DNA of 64,000 nt from an uncultured Acetatifactor sp. Its GTDB lineage: Bacteria > Bacillota > Clostridia > Lachnospirales > Lachnospiraceae. The DNA lies in contig CAKRUB010000005.1 of NCBI GenBank assembly GCA_934402375.1, positions 51,252 through 115,251 on the forward strand. The letters are read 5' to 3'. Each line of letters opens with the position of its first letter. Position 1 is the first letter of the stretch. Position numbers and translations under genes: made by a program. Of the stretch, positions 47,831 through 56,025 are shown one piece after another. The notes beneath the pieces were generated by a model. That model saw nothing but the letters and a program-made list of their open reading frames with translations, did not search any database and had not been told where the DNA came from.

Positions 47831-50056
47831 ATGAGAAGGAATACATTTTTTAGGGTAGTTATTGCGTGCATATCACTGGTGCTTCTGACCGGCTGCGGGG
47901 CGGACAGAGAAGCTGAGGAACAACCGCAGAGGGTTGTTGAAGAGTGGAAGGAAAAGGGTTTTGCTGTTTCAGGGGATGTGGTCGAGGAGCAGGAACTGTG
48001 GACTCTGGAATATACAAAGTGGAGTCACGAGGAACTTGTGGACAAGGTGCCCGCTTATAATTGGACGGCAGCCTTTGAGGTCGGAGCCTATGACGGGCAA
48101 ATTTATCGTATCTATGACGACTATGATATGACGACAGATGGCGGGGCACGACGAAATTATATTTTGGAAAGATATAATGCTTCCGATGGTAATACCGACA
48201 TAACAGTGTTGGACAAAGAAATGTATGGGGATGGATATATTGCGGGAATGAGTGTTCCCAAGGCTGGCAGCTATGTCTTTCGCATCCAGAAAAATGAGCG
48301 GACAGAGGAAGGGGACTATGAACCTGTCAGGGATGTGATGGTGTTTACGGACTTGCAGGGTGAAATGGAGCAGGTAGATCTGCTGGAAGCCTGCCGACAG
48401 AATGGAATCACAGATCAGCAATATGGTGCAGAGGCAATCTGTGATGCGAGTGGAAATTGCTACATCAGAACGGGAAGAGGAGAATTCCTGACCAGAAATC
48501 TTTACATTTTGGATAAGGATGGGAATCTGCTTGTGGAGCAGAAAGGGGATGAGTATACACAGATTTTGAATCCTCTGCGGACGGAGCAGGGCGATCTGAT
48601 ATTCCCTGTTTATAACATAAAAGATAAGAACATCAGATTTCTCTGGTTTGACTTAGGGATAAAAGCGGCGAGGACTCTTGCGGTCATTGAGAAGGATATA
48701 GACCAGATATATGGTATGCAGGGAAATGATATTTACTATGGAACCGACAGCGGGATCGTGAAGTGGGACACGGTTGGAGGTGGGCGAAAGTTAATCTATC
48801 GCTTTGCCGAGAACGGAGTGGATAATTTTTATGGGATCATGTTGGTTTTATGTGACGGACAGCTTCCCGGTCTGAGAATCTATGGAGGAGTGGAAGATGA
48901 GGCGGAGGACTGGTTTATTACCATGTCGGAGACGCCGGTGGAACGGCCGGAAGGAATTCGGATTATCAGCCTGAACGAAGATTCTCTGCGGGTAAAGAAC
49001 ACTGTGGGGCTTGCCACACGCAGAAATCCCGGACTGTATTTCAGCTACGAGGCGCCCTCCGGCGGTGAGACGCGGGATGAATTCAGAACACGGATGATTG
49101 CGGAAATGGTGGCAGGAGGCGGACCTGATATTCTGTATGTGTCGCTGGATGATATGGAAATACTACAGAATAAGGGATTGTTGAAGGAACTGGATGAATT
49201 TATTTCGGAGGATTGGAAGGAACAGATTTATTCCGGCATTATCCAGACGGGTACGGTGAACGGGCAATTTGTCGGGCTGGCACCGGAAATGGAGGTTTCT
49301 ACGGCCATCACGCTGAAAGAGATCTGGGGTCAGGATACGACGTGGACGGTGGAGGACATTCTGGCGCTCATGGATACAGGCGATTTTACCGGAGTTTTCT
49401 GTCAGGGCTCGGCAACCTTTGCGCCCAGAGCTGTGCTTATGCTGCTGACAATGTGGGGATTAGAAGGTTCAAGGCTGATCGATTGGGAAACAGGAGAGAG
49501 CCTTTTTGACAGCGATCTGTTTCTGCGGATGCTGGAGACAGCCAAAACTTATGGGGACTATCCGATCAGAACGGATAGCTGGCTGGGGGAAGGAGGATGT
49601 CTGGGACGACTCCTTTCGATGGATTATGAGGATTTCTGCGAGCTATTTGAAACATACGGGGAACAGTTGGTGTTTGTGGGGGAGCCGACGGACGATGCCT
49701 GTGGGAATTATTTGCAGGCAGATGGTGTGCTTGTGGTCAATAAAAATGTATCGGACGCCGAGGCGGTAAGTACCTTCTTTGAGACTCTTCTGAGCGATAA
49801 AATTCAGGAGGATTCCTCGCTTACATCAAAGCGTTCGGTTCGGAAGAATTTCGGCGAAAATTTTGATGATCCGGAATACAAAGAGGCATATGAACAGTTT
49901 CTGGAAAGCTGTGTTCCGAGACCGAAGAGCCATGAAGATATTGAATCGATCGTATGGGAAGAAGCAAGCAGCTATATAGAGGGCAATAAAAGTGCAGAGG
50001 AGGCTGCAAAAATTGTCGATAACCGCGTGCAGCTCTATCTGGATGAATCAAAGTAG
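47831..50056 (+). CDS. Large lipoprotein: propeller-like region plus family 1 solute-binding domain (paralogue 3)
   Basis: A 741-residue lipoprotein: signal peptide with lipobox LTGCG, about 350 residues of beta-rich repeats (NLYILDKDGNLL, GIVKWDTVGGGRK), then a family 1 solute-binding domain from about residue 380 with RMIAEMVAGGGPDILYVS and the ending VDNRVQLYLDESK. It is closely related to the 9046 protein along its full length (for example TLKEIW, WTVEDILALMDTGDFTG and the CGNYLQADGVLVVNKN block). GGAGA lies 7 nt before the ATG at 47831. It sits behind the 47454 small secreted protein gene; no transporter membrane genes are adjacent. Confidence 0.8.
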   Translation: MRRNTFFRVVIACISLVLLTGCGADREAEEQPQRVVEEWKEKGFAVSGDVVEEQELWTLEYTKWSHEELVDKVPAYNWTAAFEVGAYDGQIYRIYDDYDMTTDGGARRNYILERYNASDGNTDITVLDKEMYGDGYIAGMSVPKAGSYVFRIQKNERTEEGDYEPVRDVMVFTDLQGEMEQVDLLEACRQNGITDQQYGAEAICDASGNCYIRTGRGEFLTRNLYILDKDGNLLVEQKGDEYTQILNPLRTEQGDLIFPVYNIKDKNIRFLWFDLGIKAARTLAVIEKDIDQIYGMQGNDIYYGTDSGIVKWDTVGGGRKLIYRFAENGVDNFYGIMLVLCDGQLPGLRIYGGVEDEAEDWFITMSETPVERPEGIRIISLNEDSLRVKNTVGLATRRNPGLYFSYEAPSGGETRDEFRTRMIAEMVAGGGPDILYVSLDDMEILQNKGLLKELDEFISEDWKEQIYSGIIQTGTVNGQFVGLAPEMEVSTAITLKEIWGQDTTWTVEDILALMDTGDFTGVFCQGSATFAPRAVLMLLTMWGLEGSRLIDWETGESLFDSDLFLRMLETAKTYGDYPIRTDSWLGEGGCLGRLLSMDYEDFCELFETYGEQLVFVGEPTDDACGNYLQADGVLVVNKNVSDAEAVSTFFETLLSDKIQEDSSLTSKRSVRKNFGENFDDPEYKEAYEQFLESCVPRPKSHEDIESIVWEEASSYIEGNKSAEEAAKIVDNRVQLYLDESK

Positions 50057-50077
50057 AAAGAAACTTAAACATGCATA

Positions 50078-50132
50078 GAATTTCTCCGGCGGGACACACT
50101 GGATAGAAAATCCAGAAGAGCCGGAGGAATTT
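50078..50132 (+). promoter_or_regulatory. Branched hairpin that sequesters the spoVAD ribosome binding site
   Basis: CTCCGGC (50084-50090) pairs with GCCGGAG (50120-50126), extended outward by A-U and G-U pairs. An inner stem CTGGAT/ATCCAG (50099-50104, 50110-50115) sits in its loop. The GGAGGAA Shine-Dalgarno lies in the right arm and a T5 run follows, so the element could also terminate the upstream lipoprotein transcript. Confidence 0.6.
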
Positions 50133-50136
50133 TTAT

Positions 50137-51210
50137 ATGAGCCAGAAGATCGGAAAGGCGAGCATGAAGCCGGAGCAGCCGGTTTATATTTTGAACAGCG
50201 GAAGTATTGTAGGTACAAAGGAAGGGCAGGGCCCACTGGGCTTACTGTTCGACGTGGTCGGTGAGGATGACCTGTTCGGCTGTGAGACGTGGGAAGAGGC
50301 GGAGAGTCATCTGCAGAAGGATGCGGTCTACCTTGCTCTGAGTAAGGCGGGTGTGAAGCCGGAGGAAGTGTCGTTCCTGTTTGCGGGTGACTTACTTGGT
50401 CAATCAATAGCTACATCATTTGGTATTTCCAGCTACCAGATACCACTATTAGGAGTATATGGGGCGTGTTCGACCTGTGGTGAATCGCTTACGCTCGGAG
50501 CCATGGCGATTGCAGGCGGCTTTGCGGACAGAGTGGTCTGTGTGACCTCCAGTCACTTTGCAAGTGCCGAGAAGGAGTTCCGCTTTCCGCTGGAATACGG
50601 CAATCAGCGCCCGCTGTCGGCGTCATGGACGGTGACGGGAAGCGGCGCGTTTGTCCTTGGAAATAAACAGGCGATGGAGGAAGGCGGCTCGGAGCCGGAG
50701 GCGGTGACCGGCGGGAGAAAGCGCGCCAGAGCGTGTATTACCGGAATGACCGTCGGAAAGATTGTGGATTACGGATTAAAGGATTCTATGAACATGGGTG
50801 CCTGTATGGCTCCGGCTGCGGCTTCCACGCTGGAACAGCATTTCAGTGACTTTAACAGTCAACCGGAGGATTACGATAAGATTATCACGGGAGATCTGGG
50901 AAAGGTAGGGCAGAAGGTTCTGCTTGATCTGCTCCGCGACAAGGGTATTGATATTTCGGCGCAGCATATGGATTGCGGAATCGAGATCTTTGACGATGAG
51001 ACGCAGGACACACACGCCGGCGGAAGCGGCTGCGGCTGTTGTGCCGTCACTCTGTCCGCTTATATTCTGAAGCAGTTGGAGGAGCAGAACTGGAAGAAGG
51101 TGCTGTTTCTGCCGACGGGCGCACTGCTGTCCAAGACCAGCTTCAATGAAGGAAAGAGCGTGCCGGGCATTTCACATGCGCTGGTGCTGGAAAGTGTTGC
51201 GAGCAAATAG
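50137..51210 (+). CDS. spoVAD: Stage V sporulation protein AD
   Basis: A 357-residue protein of typical SpoVAD length with a thiolase-like fold: GPLGLLFD, the FAGDLLGQSIATSFG segment, GVYGACSTCGESL and the glycine-rich GGSGCGCCAVTLSAYIL near the end. SpoVAD binds dipicolinic acid and, with SpoVAC and SpoVAE, moves it into the developing spore. Neither partner gene is adjacent here, whereas they are usually clustered, so this may be a solitary copy. A hairpin covers its RBS, and a terminator follows. Expression in the forespore would be expected, but no sigma-G promoter is confidently seen. Confidence 0.92.
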   Translation: MSQKIGKASMKPEQPVYILNSGSIVGTKEGQGPLGLLFDVVGEDDLFGCETWEEAESHLQKDAVYLALSKAGVKPEEVSFLFAGDLLGQSIATSFGISSYQIPLLGVYGACSTCGESLTLGAMAIAGGFADRVVCVTSSHFASAEKEFRFPLEYGNQRPLSASWTVTGSGAFVLGNKQAMEEGGSEPEAVTGGRKRARACITGMTVGKIVDYGLKDSMNMGACMAPAAASTLEQHFSDFNSQPEDYDKIITGDLGKVGQKVLLDLLRDKGIDISAQHMDCGIEIFDDETQDTHAGGSGCGCCAVTLSAYILKQLEEQNWKKVLFLPTGALLSKTSFNEGKSVPGISHALVLESVASK

Positions 51211-51227
51211 AAATTATAATGGGGATG

Positions 51228-51264
51228 AAGCAGCGGATCATAGGTGGTCTGCTGCTTTTCTTTT
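51228..51264 (+). terminator. Rho-independent terminator after spoVAD
   Basis: AAGCAGCGGA (51228-51237) pairs with TCTGCTGCTT (51248-51257), followed by TTCTTTT. Confidence 0.75.
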
Positions 51265-51375
51265 GAGTAAAATAATGGCGACATGTAGATTTTTGATTAT
51301 GTATATGATAGAATGTTTATTAGTACAATAGGGCAAGGAGTTAAAATAATCATTCTGGTACGGGAGGTCTTTGCT

Positions 51376-52851
51376 ATGGCAGAGGATATATTGTTTTCCG
51401 GCGAATCAGAGAATATTGAATATAAGGTAACGGTGCCGGATAAGAGCGAAAAATATATGAAAACAGTAGTTGCTTTTGCCAATGGCAGGGGCGGAAAAAT
51501 TATTTTTGGAATTGATGATAAAACATTAGTGATTGTCGGAATGGACGCTGATAAGGTCTATATGATTATGGACGCTATTACAAATGCAATCTCTGATTCC
51601 TGTGAGCCGGCAATCAGACCGGAGGTAGCCTTGCAGACGATCAGGGATAAGACGGTTATTGTTGTCGAAATCCTTCCGGGAACGCAGCGTCCGTATTACA
51701 TTAAGGCACAGGGCGTGATGGACGGGACTTATGTACGCGTATCTGGCACGACCAGGCATGTGGAGGGATATATGTTGAAGGAACTGATTCTGGAAGGACA
51801 GAATCGGTATTTTGACTGTGAGATTTGTAGAAATATGACGGTGACTGATAGCGAGATTGAGAAACTCTGTACGAGCATGAAAGAAACTGCTATGAAAAAT
51901 ACGTGGCAGGAAAGTGAGAAGACAAAAATAAAAGATGTGACCAAGAATGTATTGATTTCGTGGGGCGTGCTGAGGGAAGAAGATGGAAAAATATATCCGA
52001 CCAATGCTTACGCACTTTTGACCGGGCAGATGCCACAGCAGCCTGTGATTCAGTGTGGGATTTTTAAGGGAACAACCAGGGCACATTTTGTTGACAGGCG
52101 GGAATTTGAAGGCTCTATTCAGGAGCAGATGGAAGCAGCGTATCAGTATGTTCTCGAAAAAATTAATATGGGGATGACGATAAAGGGTATGTATCGGCAG
52201 GATGTATATGAGCTTCCCACGGATAGCATCCGTGAGATGATTGCAAATGCCGTGGCGCATCGCAGCTATCTTGAACCGGGAAATATACAGGTTGCATTAT
52301 TTGATGATCGTCTGGAAGTGACATCTCCCGGAATGCTTTTGAATAATGTAACGATTTCAAAAATGATGGAGGGCTATTCAAAGCCAAGAAATCCGGCAAT
52401 TGCAAGAGCTTTTGCATATATGAAAATTATCGAAAAATGGGGGACTGGGATACCGAGACTGTTTGAAGCCTGTGAAGAGTACGGATTACCTAAGCCGAAG
52501 TTAATTGATTTTGATGGGGATTTCCGGGTAAATATGTATCGGCGGGCTGCGGGAGATTTTGGTATCAGGAGAAATGGTTCAAATTGGCGGGGCGGATATA
52601 GTGATGTCAGCAAGGTGACTGATAGGGTGACTGATAAGGTGACTGATAAGGTGACTGATAGGGTGACTGATAAAGAACAGGAAATCATTTTTTTATTATT
52701 GGAGGACGCTGGTTATACGATGCCGCAGTTGGCAGAAAAACTAAATATCAGCAGGAAGACCGTGGCGGCAAGATTGAAAGTATTGAAGGAAAAAGGAATC
52801 ATTGAACGCGTAGGCTCCGATCGAAAAGGGTATTGGAAAATTATGTTCTAG
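51376..52851 (+). CDS. AlbA_2 (Schlafen-like) domain ATP-binding protein with winged helix
   Basis: A 491-residue protein. The N-terminal AlbA_2 domain (about 1-130) has ESENIEYK, FANGRGGKIIFGIDD and GTYVRVSGTTRHV. The middle part resembles the HATPase_c_4 region (REMIANAVAHRSYLEPGNIQ, EKWGTGIPRL). After five VTDK/VTDR repeats comes a winged helix (MPQLAEKLNISRKTVAARL, KGIIERVGSDRKGYWKI). Such proteins are thought to be DNA-binding regulators, sometimes linked to mobile elements or defence. The start at 51376 with GGGAGG 8 nt upstream is preferred to the open frame from 51313. It stands alone between two terminators. Confidence 0.85.
   Translation: MAEDILFSGESENIEYKVTVPDKSEKYMKTVVAFANGRGGKIIFGIDDKTLVIVGMDADKVYMIMDAITNAISDSCEPAIRPEVALQTIRDKTVIVVEILPGTQRPYYIKAQGVMDGTYVRVSGTTRHVEGYMLKELILEGQNRYFDCEICRNMTVTDSEIEKLCTSMKETAMKNTWQESEKTKIKDVTKNVLISWGVLREEDGKIYPTNAYALLTGQMPQQPVIQCGIFKGTTRAHFVDRREFEGSIQEQMEAAYQYVLEKINMGMTIKGMYRQDVYELPTDSIREMIANAVAHRSYLEPGNIQVALFDDRLEVTSPGMLLNNVTISKMMEGYSKPRNPAIARAFAYMKIIEKWGTGIPRLFEACEEYGLPKPKLIDFDGDFRVNMYRRAAGDFGIRRNGSNWRGGYSDVSKVTDRVTDKVTDKVTDRVTDKEQEIIFLLLEDAGYTMPQLAEKLNISRKTVAARLKVLKEKGIIERVGSDRKGYWKIMF
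52615..52674 (+). repeat. Five tandem 12-bp units inside the AlbA_2 gene
   Basis: The unit GTGACTGATARG (last copy ending AAA) is repeated five times and encodes VTDK or VTDR. The length is a multiple of three, so copy-number change would keep the frame and alter the linker between the ATPase-like part and the winged helix. Confidence 0.9.
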
Positions 52852-52875
52852 TTTGATAACAGCAAATTTCTGACA

Positions 52876-52906
52876 AGGGTTTCCGAAATTTTCGGGAACT
52901 CTTTTT
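52876..52906 (+). terminator. Rho-independent terminator after the AlbA_2 gene
   Basis: GTTTCCGAAA pairs imperfectly with TTTCGGGAAC around a two-base loop, followed by TCTTTTT at about 52900-52906. Confidence 0.65.
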
Positions 52907-52982
52907 ATGGACAAAAATAAGGTACATTATTTGTAGCTTTTTAAGCAGTTGAGTTGTATTAGAGGTGAAGGGTGGTGGGAAT

Positions 52983-53504
52983 ATGCAGAAAAGAGCTTCC
53001 TGTATGAAAAATGATCAGGAAGAAAACAGCAAAAGAATCATTGAGACATATTCTCCGATGGTTTATCGCCTTGCATACTCGCTGGTAAAAAGCCGAACAG
53101 ATGCAGAGGATATTCATTAGGAGGTATTTCTGAGGTACTTGAAGTATAAGCCTTGTTTTGAAAGCGAGGAGCATGAGAAGGCATGGTTTCTCAGAGTCAC
53201 TACGAACCAGTGCAAGAATTTGTGGAAAATGGTTTGGAGGCGAAGAATAGTCAGTCTGTCGGAATATGAGGAGGACAGAGTAACCAGCAATCTACAGGAG
53301 CAGGAACCGGGCACAGAGGACAATATTATTGCTGTTGTGAAAAACTTGCCGCAAAAATACCGCGTTGTAATTCATTTATTTTATTATGAGGAATTGTCGG
53401 TTGATGAAATTGCGCGGGTTCTTGCCCTGAAGCCGTCCAATGTGAGAACACGGCTGACCAGAGCTCGTAAAAAGCTAGGTGAACTATTGAAGGAGGAAAT
53501 CTAA
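52983..53504 (+). pseudogene. ECF-family RNA polymerase sigma factor interrupted by an in-frame amber codon
   Basis: The frame from ATG 52983 encodes YSPMVYRLAYSLVKSRTDAEDIH, then TAG (53118-53120), then EVFLRYLKYKP and the rest of a sigma-70 family ECF protein (region 4: LPQKYRVVIHLFYYEELSVDEIA). The usual residue at the stop is Gln (DAEDIxQEVFL), so a single CAG to TAG change explains it. The 3' part is intact to the TAA at 53504, which overlaps the next gene's ATG. A TTG at 53139 behind GGAGGT could restart translation but would lack most of region 2. Other genes here use TAG as a normal stop, so recoding is unlikely. A base-call error remains possible. Confidence 0.85.
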
Positions 53505-54589
53505 TGTTTCAGGATGAATATAAGAAAGCCTATGACAAAATATATGCAGATCAGAGTAACTTGCAGGAACTGATGGTGCGGGCTGAAGAAGCTTCCTTTA
53601 AGAAAAGAGGGCGATTTACAAGACTACTGCGTCCAATAGCTGTTTTGGCGCTTTCGTTCTGTTTATTTTTTATGTTAGCTATTCCGGCGTTAGCGGAACA
53701 GTTTCCCGGTATTTACAGAGTGATTCAGCAGTTTGCTCCTGCACTTTCAGACTATGTCTTACCGGAGGAGGTCAGTGATACCAGATGCGGCATTACACTA
53801 CAGGTAGAGGCAATCCGCATAGACGGATGCAAGGCGGAGGTGCTTCTGTCATTCAGCGACGCGGAGGGAAGCCGGGAGAACCAGATTGACGGAGAAGTAG
53901 ATTTATATGACAGCTACAAAATCTATAATTACGGTGAAAAAGGTGTAATAGGCGGTTGCAGCTTTTTACAGTATGATGAAGCGGAGGACAAGGCGTATTT
54001 TAAGGTTGATATTACATCAGACAGGGGCTTCGATCAATGCAAGGTAAAATTTTCGGTGGCAAAGCTGTTGACGAATTGTAGTTTGGAGGAAAGGCGGATC
54101 AGCATGGATGATCTGACAGATTGTCCCGAGGAGAAGACGGTTGAATATAACGGAATAGGCGGTACGTCGGAAAATAGGGGCAAAGTGCCTTTCCTCATCG
54201 GCGATACAGCTTCCGGGAGCCGTCTGGCAAGGGTAATGAATATAGCAGACAGAAGCGAAGCCTTACTGGAAGCTTTGACGATAACCGGTCTTTCGTATGA
54301 TGAGGCGATACTGCGGGTACAGCAGTGCCGGGGAAACTTTCGTGATGCAGACCGTCATATAAGGGTCTATCTGCGAGATGATGAAGGAAATGAAAGGGTA
54401 CCGGATTGTACTGTGGTATGGCAGGAGGAAATAGGAGACGAGAAGGTTCTTTTTGACGAAAGCTGGTTTGAGTTATCGGAAAGCGAGCTGGACAATTATG
54501 AGTTGTTTGGTGAATATTGTATTACCGATAACTGCGTGAACGGAAACTGGCAGGTGGTCGTGAATCTGGAAAAGGAATTGGAAGATTAA
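53504..54589 (+). CDS. Membrane-anchored DUF4179-like protein, probable anti-sigma partner
   Basis: A 361-residue protein: a roughly 45-residue cytoplasmic N-terminus, a single membrane helix (about 46-66, ending AIPALAEQFPG), and a large extracytoplasmic beta-rich region beginning with a DUF4179-like pattern (YRVIQQFAPALSDYVLPEE). In many Firmicutes such proteins follow ECF sigma genes and act as their anti-sigma factors. The start codon overlaps the sigma stop by one base (TAATG). With the sigma gene broken, this protein may have lost its target. Confidence 0.75.
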   Translation: MFQDEYKKAYDKIYADQSNLQELMVRAEEASFKKRGRFTRLLRPIAVLALSFCLFFMLAIPALAEQFPGIYRVIQQFAPALSDYVLPEEVSDTRCGITLQVEAIRIDGCKAEVLLSFSDAEGSRENQIDGEVDLYDSYKIYNYGEKGVIGGCSFLQYDEAEDKAYFKVDITSDRGFDQCKVKFSVAKLLTNCSLEERRISMDDLTDCPEEKTVEYNGIGGTSENRGKVPFLIGDTASGSRLARVMNIADRSEALLEALTITGLSYDEAILRVQQCRGNFRDADRHIRVYLRDDEGNERVPDCTVVWQEEIGDEKVLFDESWFELSESELDNYELFGEYCITDNCVNGNWQVVVNLEKELED

Positions 54590-54598
54590 ATGTCGTCT

Positions 54599-54622
54599 TT
54601 GCTAAACACGGCATTTTAGCAA
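54599..54622 (+). other. Small perfect hairpin downstream of the anti-sigma-like gene
   Basis: TTGCTAAA (54599-54606) and TTTAGCAA (54615-54622) pair perfectly around an 8-nt loop. No U-tract follows, so its role as a terminator is doubtful. Confidence 0.4.
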
Positions 54623-54651
54623 GAAATGAGGAGAAAAAGGCAGATTTAGGC

Positions 54652-54680
54652 AAGACAAGACGTAAACCTCCACTTATAAT
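54652..54680 (+). promoter_or_regulatory. Probable promoter of the GH8 gene
   Basis: AAGACA (54652-54657), 17 nt, TATAAT (54675-54680). The -35 box is weak, but the spacing is ideal and the GH8 start lies 53 nt downstream. Confidence 0.5.
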
Positions 54681-54732
54681 AAGCTAAACTTGGCATTGTG
54701 CCGGACTAAGAGTTTATGGGGTGGAGGTAGCT

Positions 54733-55899
54733 ATGAACAGTTTTCATACCAGACAGTACAGAAATCTATTTCAGCAGTGGGGACGGAGCAATAGTGAGAT
54801 AGAAGAACGGCTTGAGCTTATCTGGAACACATTTTTCTATGGTTCCGAGGAGGAGAGAATTTATCATCCGGTCGGAGACGATATGGGTTATCTTGAGGAC
54901 ACGGGAAATCATGATGTCAGGACGGAGGGAATGTCCTACGGCATGATGATCTGTGTACAGCTTGGGAAAAAGGAAGAGTTTGACAGAATCTGGAAATGGG
55001 TCTGTACCTATATGTGGATGACGGAGGGCTATAGCGAGGGGTACTTTGCATGGTCCTGCGGAACAGACGGAACAAGAAACGCGGACGGTGCAGCGCCGGA
55101 CGGGGAAGAGTTTTTTGCAATGGCGCTTTTCTTTGCCTCCCACAGATGGGGAGATGGCGAGGGAATCTTCTGCTATTCCGAGCAGGCGAAGAAAATTCTC
55201 CGCGCCTGTCTGCATAAGGGAGAGAACGGACGGGACGGACAGCCGATGTGGAATCATGAGAACGGTCAGATTTTGTTTGTACCCGGAATCGATTTTACCG
55301 ATCCCTCTTATCATCTGCCTCATTTTTATGAGCTGTTTGCACTCTGGGCAGACGAGGAGGACAGAACGTTCTGGAAGAGGGCGGCGGAGGTCAGCCGTAA
55401 GTATCTGAAGGAGGCATGTCACCCGGAGACAGGAATGTGTGCGGAGTATGCTGAGTTTGATGGCTCGCCCATGAGCCGGAAGCTGCCGTGGAGCAATGAC
55501 AGACATGACTGGTTTTTCTCAGATGCCTATCGGACAGTGGCGAATATCGGACTTGATTATGAGTGGTTCGGAGTGGATGAGGGTCAGCTTCAGGCGGCGG
55601 AAAAATTGCAGCACTTTCTTGGTGATGTGAGAAAGGAAGATCCATGGAAGACTTATGAGCTGGACGGCACGCCGTTAGAGCAGGACGCCCTGCACCCGGT
55701 AGGAATGCTGGTGACGACGGCACAGGGTTCCCTTGCCGTGATCGGACGCAGCACAGACGAGGAAGCAATCCGCATGGCATGGGATTGGATAAAGCGTTTC
55801 TGGGAGGAGCCGCTCAGAAAGGGCGACCGGAGATACTACGATAATTGTCTGTATTTCTTTGCTTTTCTGGCGCTCAGTGGCAGATACAGGGTCTGGTAA
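54733..55899 (+). CDS. GH8 reducing-end xylose-releasing exo-oligoxylanase (Rex)
   Basis: A 388-residue cytoplasmic enzyme, the same size as characterised Rex proteins. Conserved blocks: VGDDMGYLEDTGNHDVRTEGMSYG (cited as HDVRTEGMSYG) with proton-donor Glu65, YFAWSC, NADGAAPDGEEFFAMAL and HDWFFSDAYRT with Asp264 at the base position. Rex trims xylose from the reducing end of xylo-oligosaccharides inside the cell and would complement the GH3 enzyme, which acts at the other end. GGAGGTAGCT stands before the ATG at 54733; a GTG 12 nt upstream is less likely. It is about 46 kb from the other intracellular xylan genes. Confidence 0.93.
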   Translation: MNSFHTRQYRNLFQQWGRSNSEIEERLELIWNTFFYGSEEERIYHPVGDDMGYLEDTGNHDVRTEGMSYGMMICVQLGKKEEFDRIWKWVCTYMWMTEGYSEGYFAWSCGTDGTRNADGAAPDGEEFFAMALFFASHRWGDGEGIFCYSEQAKKILRACLHKGENGRDGQPMWNHENGQILFVPGIDFTDPSYHLPHFYELFALWADEEDRTFWKRAAEVSRKYLKEACHPETGMCAEYAEFDGSPMSRKLPWSNDRHDWFFSDAYRTVANIGLDYEWFGVDEGQLQAAEKLQHFLGDVRKEDPWKTYELDGTPLEQDALHPVGMLVTTAQGSLAVIGRSTDEEAIRMAWDWIKRFWEEPLRKGDRRYYDNCLYFFAFLALSGRYRVW

Positions 55900-55908
55900 G
55901 CGCTGCTT

Positions 55909-55937
55909 TTGACAAAAGAAAATAAAGATGCTATCTT
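55909..55937 (+). promoter_or_regulatory. Promoter-like sequence before the histidine kinase gene (weak call)
   Basis: TTGACA (55909-55914), 17 nt, TATCTT (55932-55937). The -35 box is embedded in the palindrome CTTTTG-A-CAAAAG. A terminator-like hairpin begins only a few bases later, so either this promoter is regulated by it or the match is fortuitous. Confidence 0.35.
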
Positions 55938-55940
55938 GTA

Positions 55941-55985
55941 AGGGAAGCTTTTGCGTTTATTACGGCAGGGGCTTCTCTTTTTCGC
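55941..55985 (+). terminator. Terminator-like hairpin after GH8
   Basis: AGGGAAGC (55941-55948) can pair with GCTTCTCT (55971-55978), with one G-U pair and a 22-nt loop, followed by TTTTTC. Confidence 0.5.
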
Positions 55986-56025
55986 TTACTTTTGGAAATT
56001 ACGGATCGGTTGACGAGGGTGGAAG

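Noticed and set aside
52615..52674. Short tandem repeats as a CRISPR array
   Set aside because: The units are contiguous 12-mers without spacers and lie inside a coding frame.
53118..53120. Amber recoding (readthrough or pyrrolysine) in the sigma factor
   Set aside because: TAG ends several ordinary genes here (for example at 436-434, 20137 and 22836), so general recoding is implausible.
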